Below, in pieces: positions 5,816-6,141 of a DNA stretch of 6,141 bases. Both the position numbers and the translations under genes were made by a program. Below the pieces are notes generated by a model, which did not search any database, was not told the origin of the DNA, and saw only the letters and a list, made by a program, of their open reading frames with translations. The stretch comes from JBGPIT01 sp041485125 (GTDB lineage Bacteria; Desulfobacterota; Binatia; UTPRO1): the NCBI GenBank assembly GCA_041485125.1, contig JBGPIT010000301.1, positions 1-6,141 of the forward strand, in the 5' to 3' direction. Each line of letters opens with the position of its first letter. The stretch's first letter is position 1.

Positions 5816-6141
5816 ATGGCTCACGACGGACCGCGCGCGACTTTCACCACGATGGAAAGATCCACCGCCGAGGACTGGGCGATCATCGGCATGGGCTTCG
5901 TCGAGTTCGCCCGTCGCCTGCCCGACCGGGTCCTGACACACCTGCGTCTGCTCGACGGCGACTACGGTGGCTTCGCCGTCGACCGTCTGCAGCATTCGCT
6001 GCAAACCGCGACCTTCGCCCAGCGCGGCGGCGAGGACGAGGAGTACGTCGTCTGCGCGTTGCTGCACGACATCGGCGACACGCTCGGCTCGTTCAACCAC
6101 GCCGACATCGGCGCCGCCGTCCTGAAGCCCTTCGTCTCCGA
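5816..6141 (+). CDS. HD-domain protein, PhnZ/COG4341-like predicted oxygenase or phosphohydrolase, 3' partial
   Basis: The first 108 residues are visible; the frame runs off the right edge. Residues 10-48 include STAEDWAIIG and FARRLPDRVLTHLRLLDGDYGG. The metal-binding HD signature follows: LQHSLQTA (58-65, His60), CALLHDIGD (80-88, His84-Asp85) and FNH (93-95, His95). The LQHSLQTA plus ALLHDIGD pairing is that of the PhnZ-like/COG4341 group rather than generic HD hydrolases. PhnZ uses a mixed-valence di-iron centre to oxidise a hydroxylated phosphonate, and myo-inositol oxygenase is a related fold; other members are merely predicted phosphohydrolases. In place of the Tyr-x-x-Glu I recall from PhnZ, this protein has YGGF (50-53), so its substrate is probably different. 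No phosphonate genes are nearby. The remaining C-terminal ligands lie outside the window. The gene is divergent from the acetyltransferase. Confidence 0.9.
   Translation, partial: MAHDGPRATFTTMERSTAEDWAIIGMGFVEFARRLPDRVLTHLRLLDGDYGGFAVDRLQHSLQTATFAQRGGEDEEYVVCALLHDIGDTLGSFNHADIGAAVLKPFVS

Overview
This is a GC-rich bacterial window, close to 70% G+C over most genes by eye. It holds eight protein genes and one apparent gene remnant. The gene families (PQQ-type sugar dehydrogenase with PKD domain, DUF1499, DUF1772, a PhnZ-like HD protein, ParDE) are typical of large-genome soil or environmental bacteria such as deltaproteobacteria, Binatota-like lineages or actinobacteria. Nothing here fixes the phylum. 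I see no tRNA, rRNA, CRISPR array or insertion sequence.

Layout. The left end (1-1913, plus strand) is the 3' part of a secreted, multidomain glucose/sorbosone dehydrogenase-like protein whose true start lies outside the window. It converges on a minus-strand block. Read in the direction of transcription (right to left), that block is: a GNAT N-acetyltransferase (5739-5236), a four-helix DUF1772-like membrane protein (5192-4644), the antitoxin parD (4596-4342), the toxin parE (4342-4055), a 35-codon remnant resembling the C-terminus of an ASCH-domain protein (4024-3917), an uncharacterised 511-residue protein (3889-2354), and a small membrane-anchored DUF1499 protein (2357-1932). At the right edge an HD-domain protein (plus, 5816 to beyond the end) is divergent from the acetyltransferase and cut by the window.

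How the genes relate. ParD and ParE form a standard type II toxin-antitoxin pair with a 1-nt overlap and a likely promoter of its own. The 511-residue protein and the DUF1499 protein overlap by ATGA, so they are probably translated together; this is the least understood pair in the window. The acetyltransferase and the DUF1772 protein are closely spaced and may be co-transcribed, but no shared pathway is evident.

Most unusual region. The stretch from about 3917 to 4643 is poorer in G+C than its surroundings (hand counts near 59% for parD and for the remnant, 63% for parE, against about 68-78% in sampled lines of the DUF1772 gene). The ASCH-like remnant keeps the motif WFFGPYGF and the natural-looking C-terminal end but has no start codon and no N-terminal domain. 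It begins just past parE and a 13-nt alternating GC tract. The simplest reading is that parDE arrived by recombination that removed the front of an ASCH gene.
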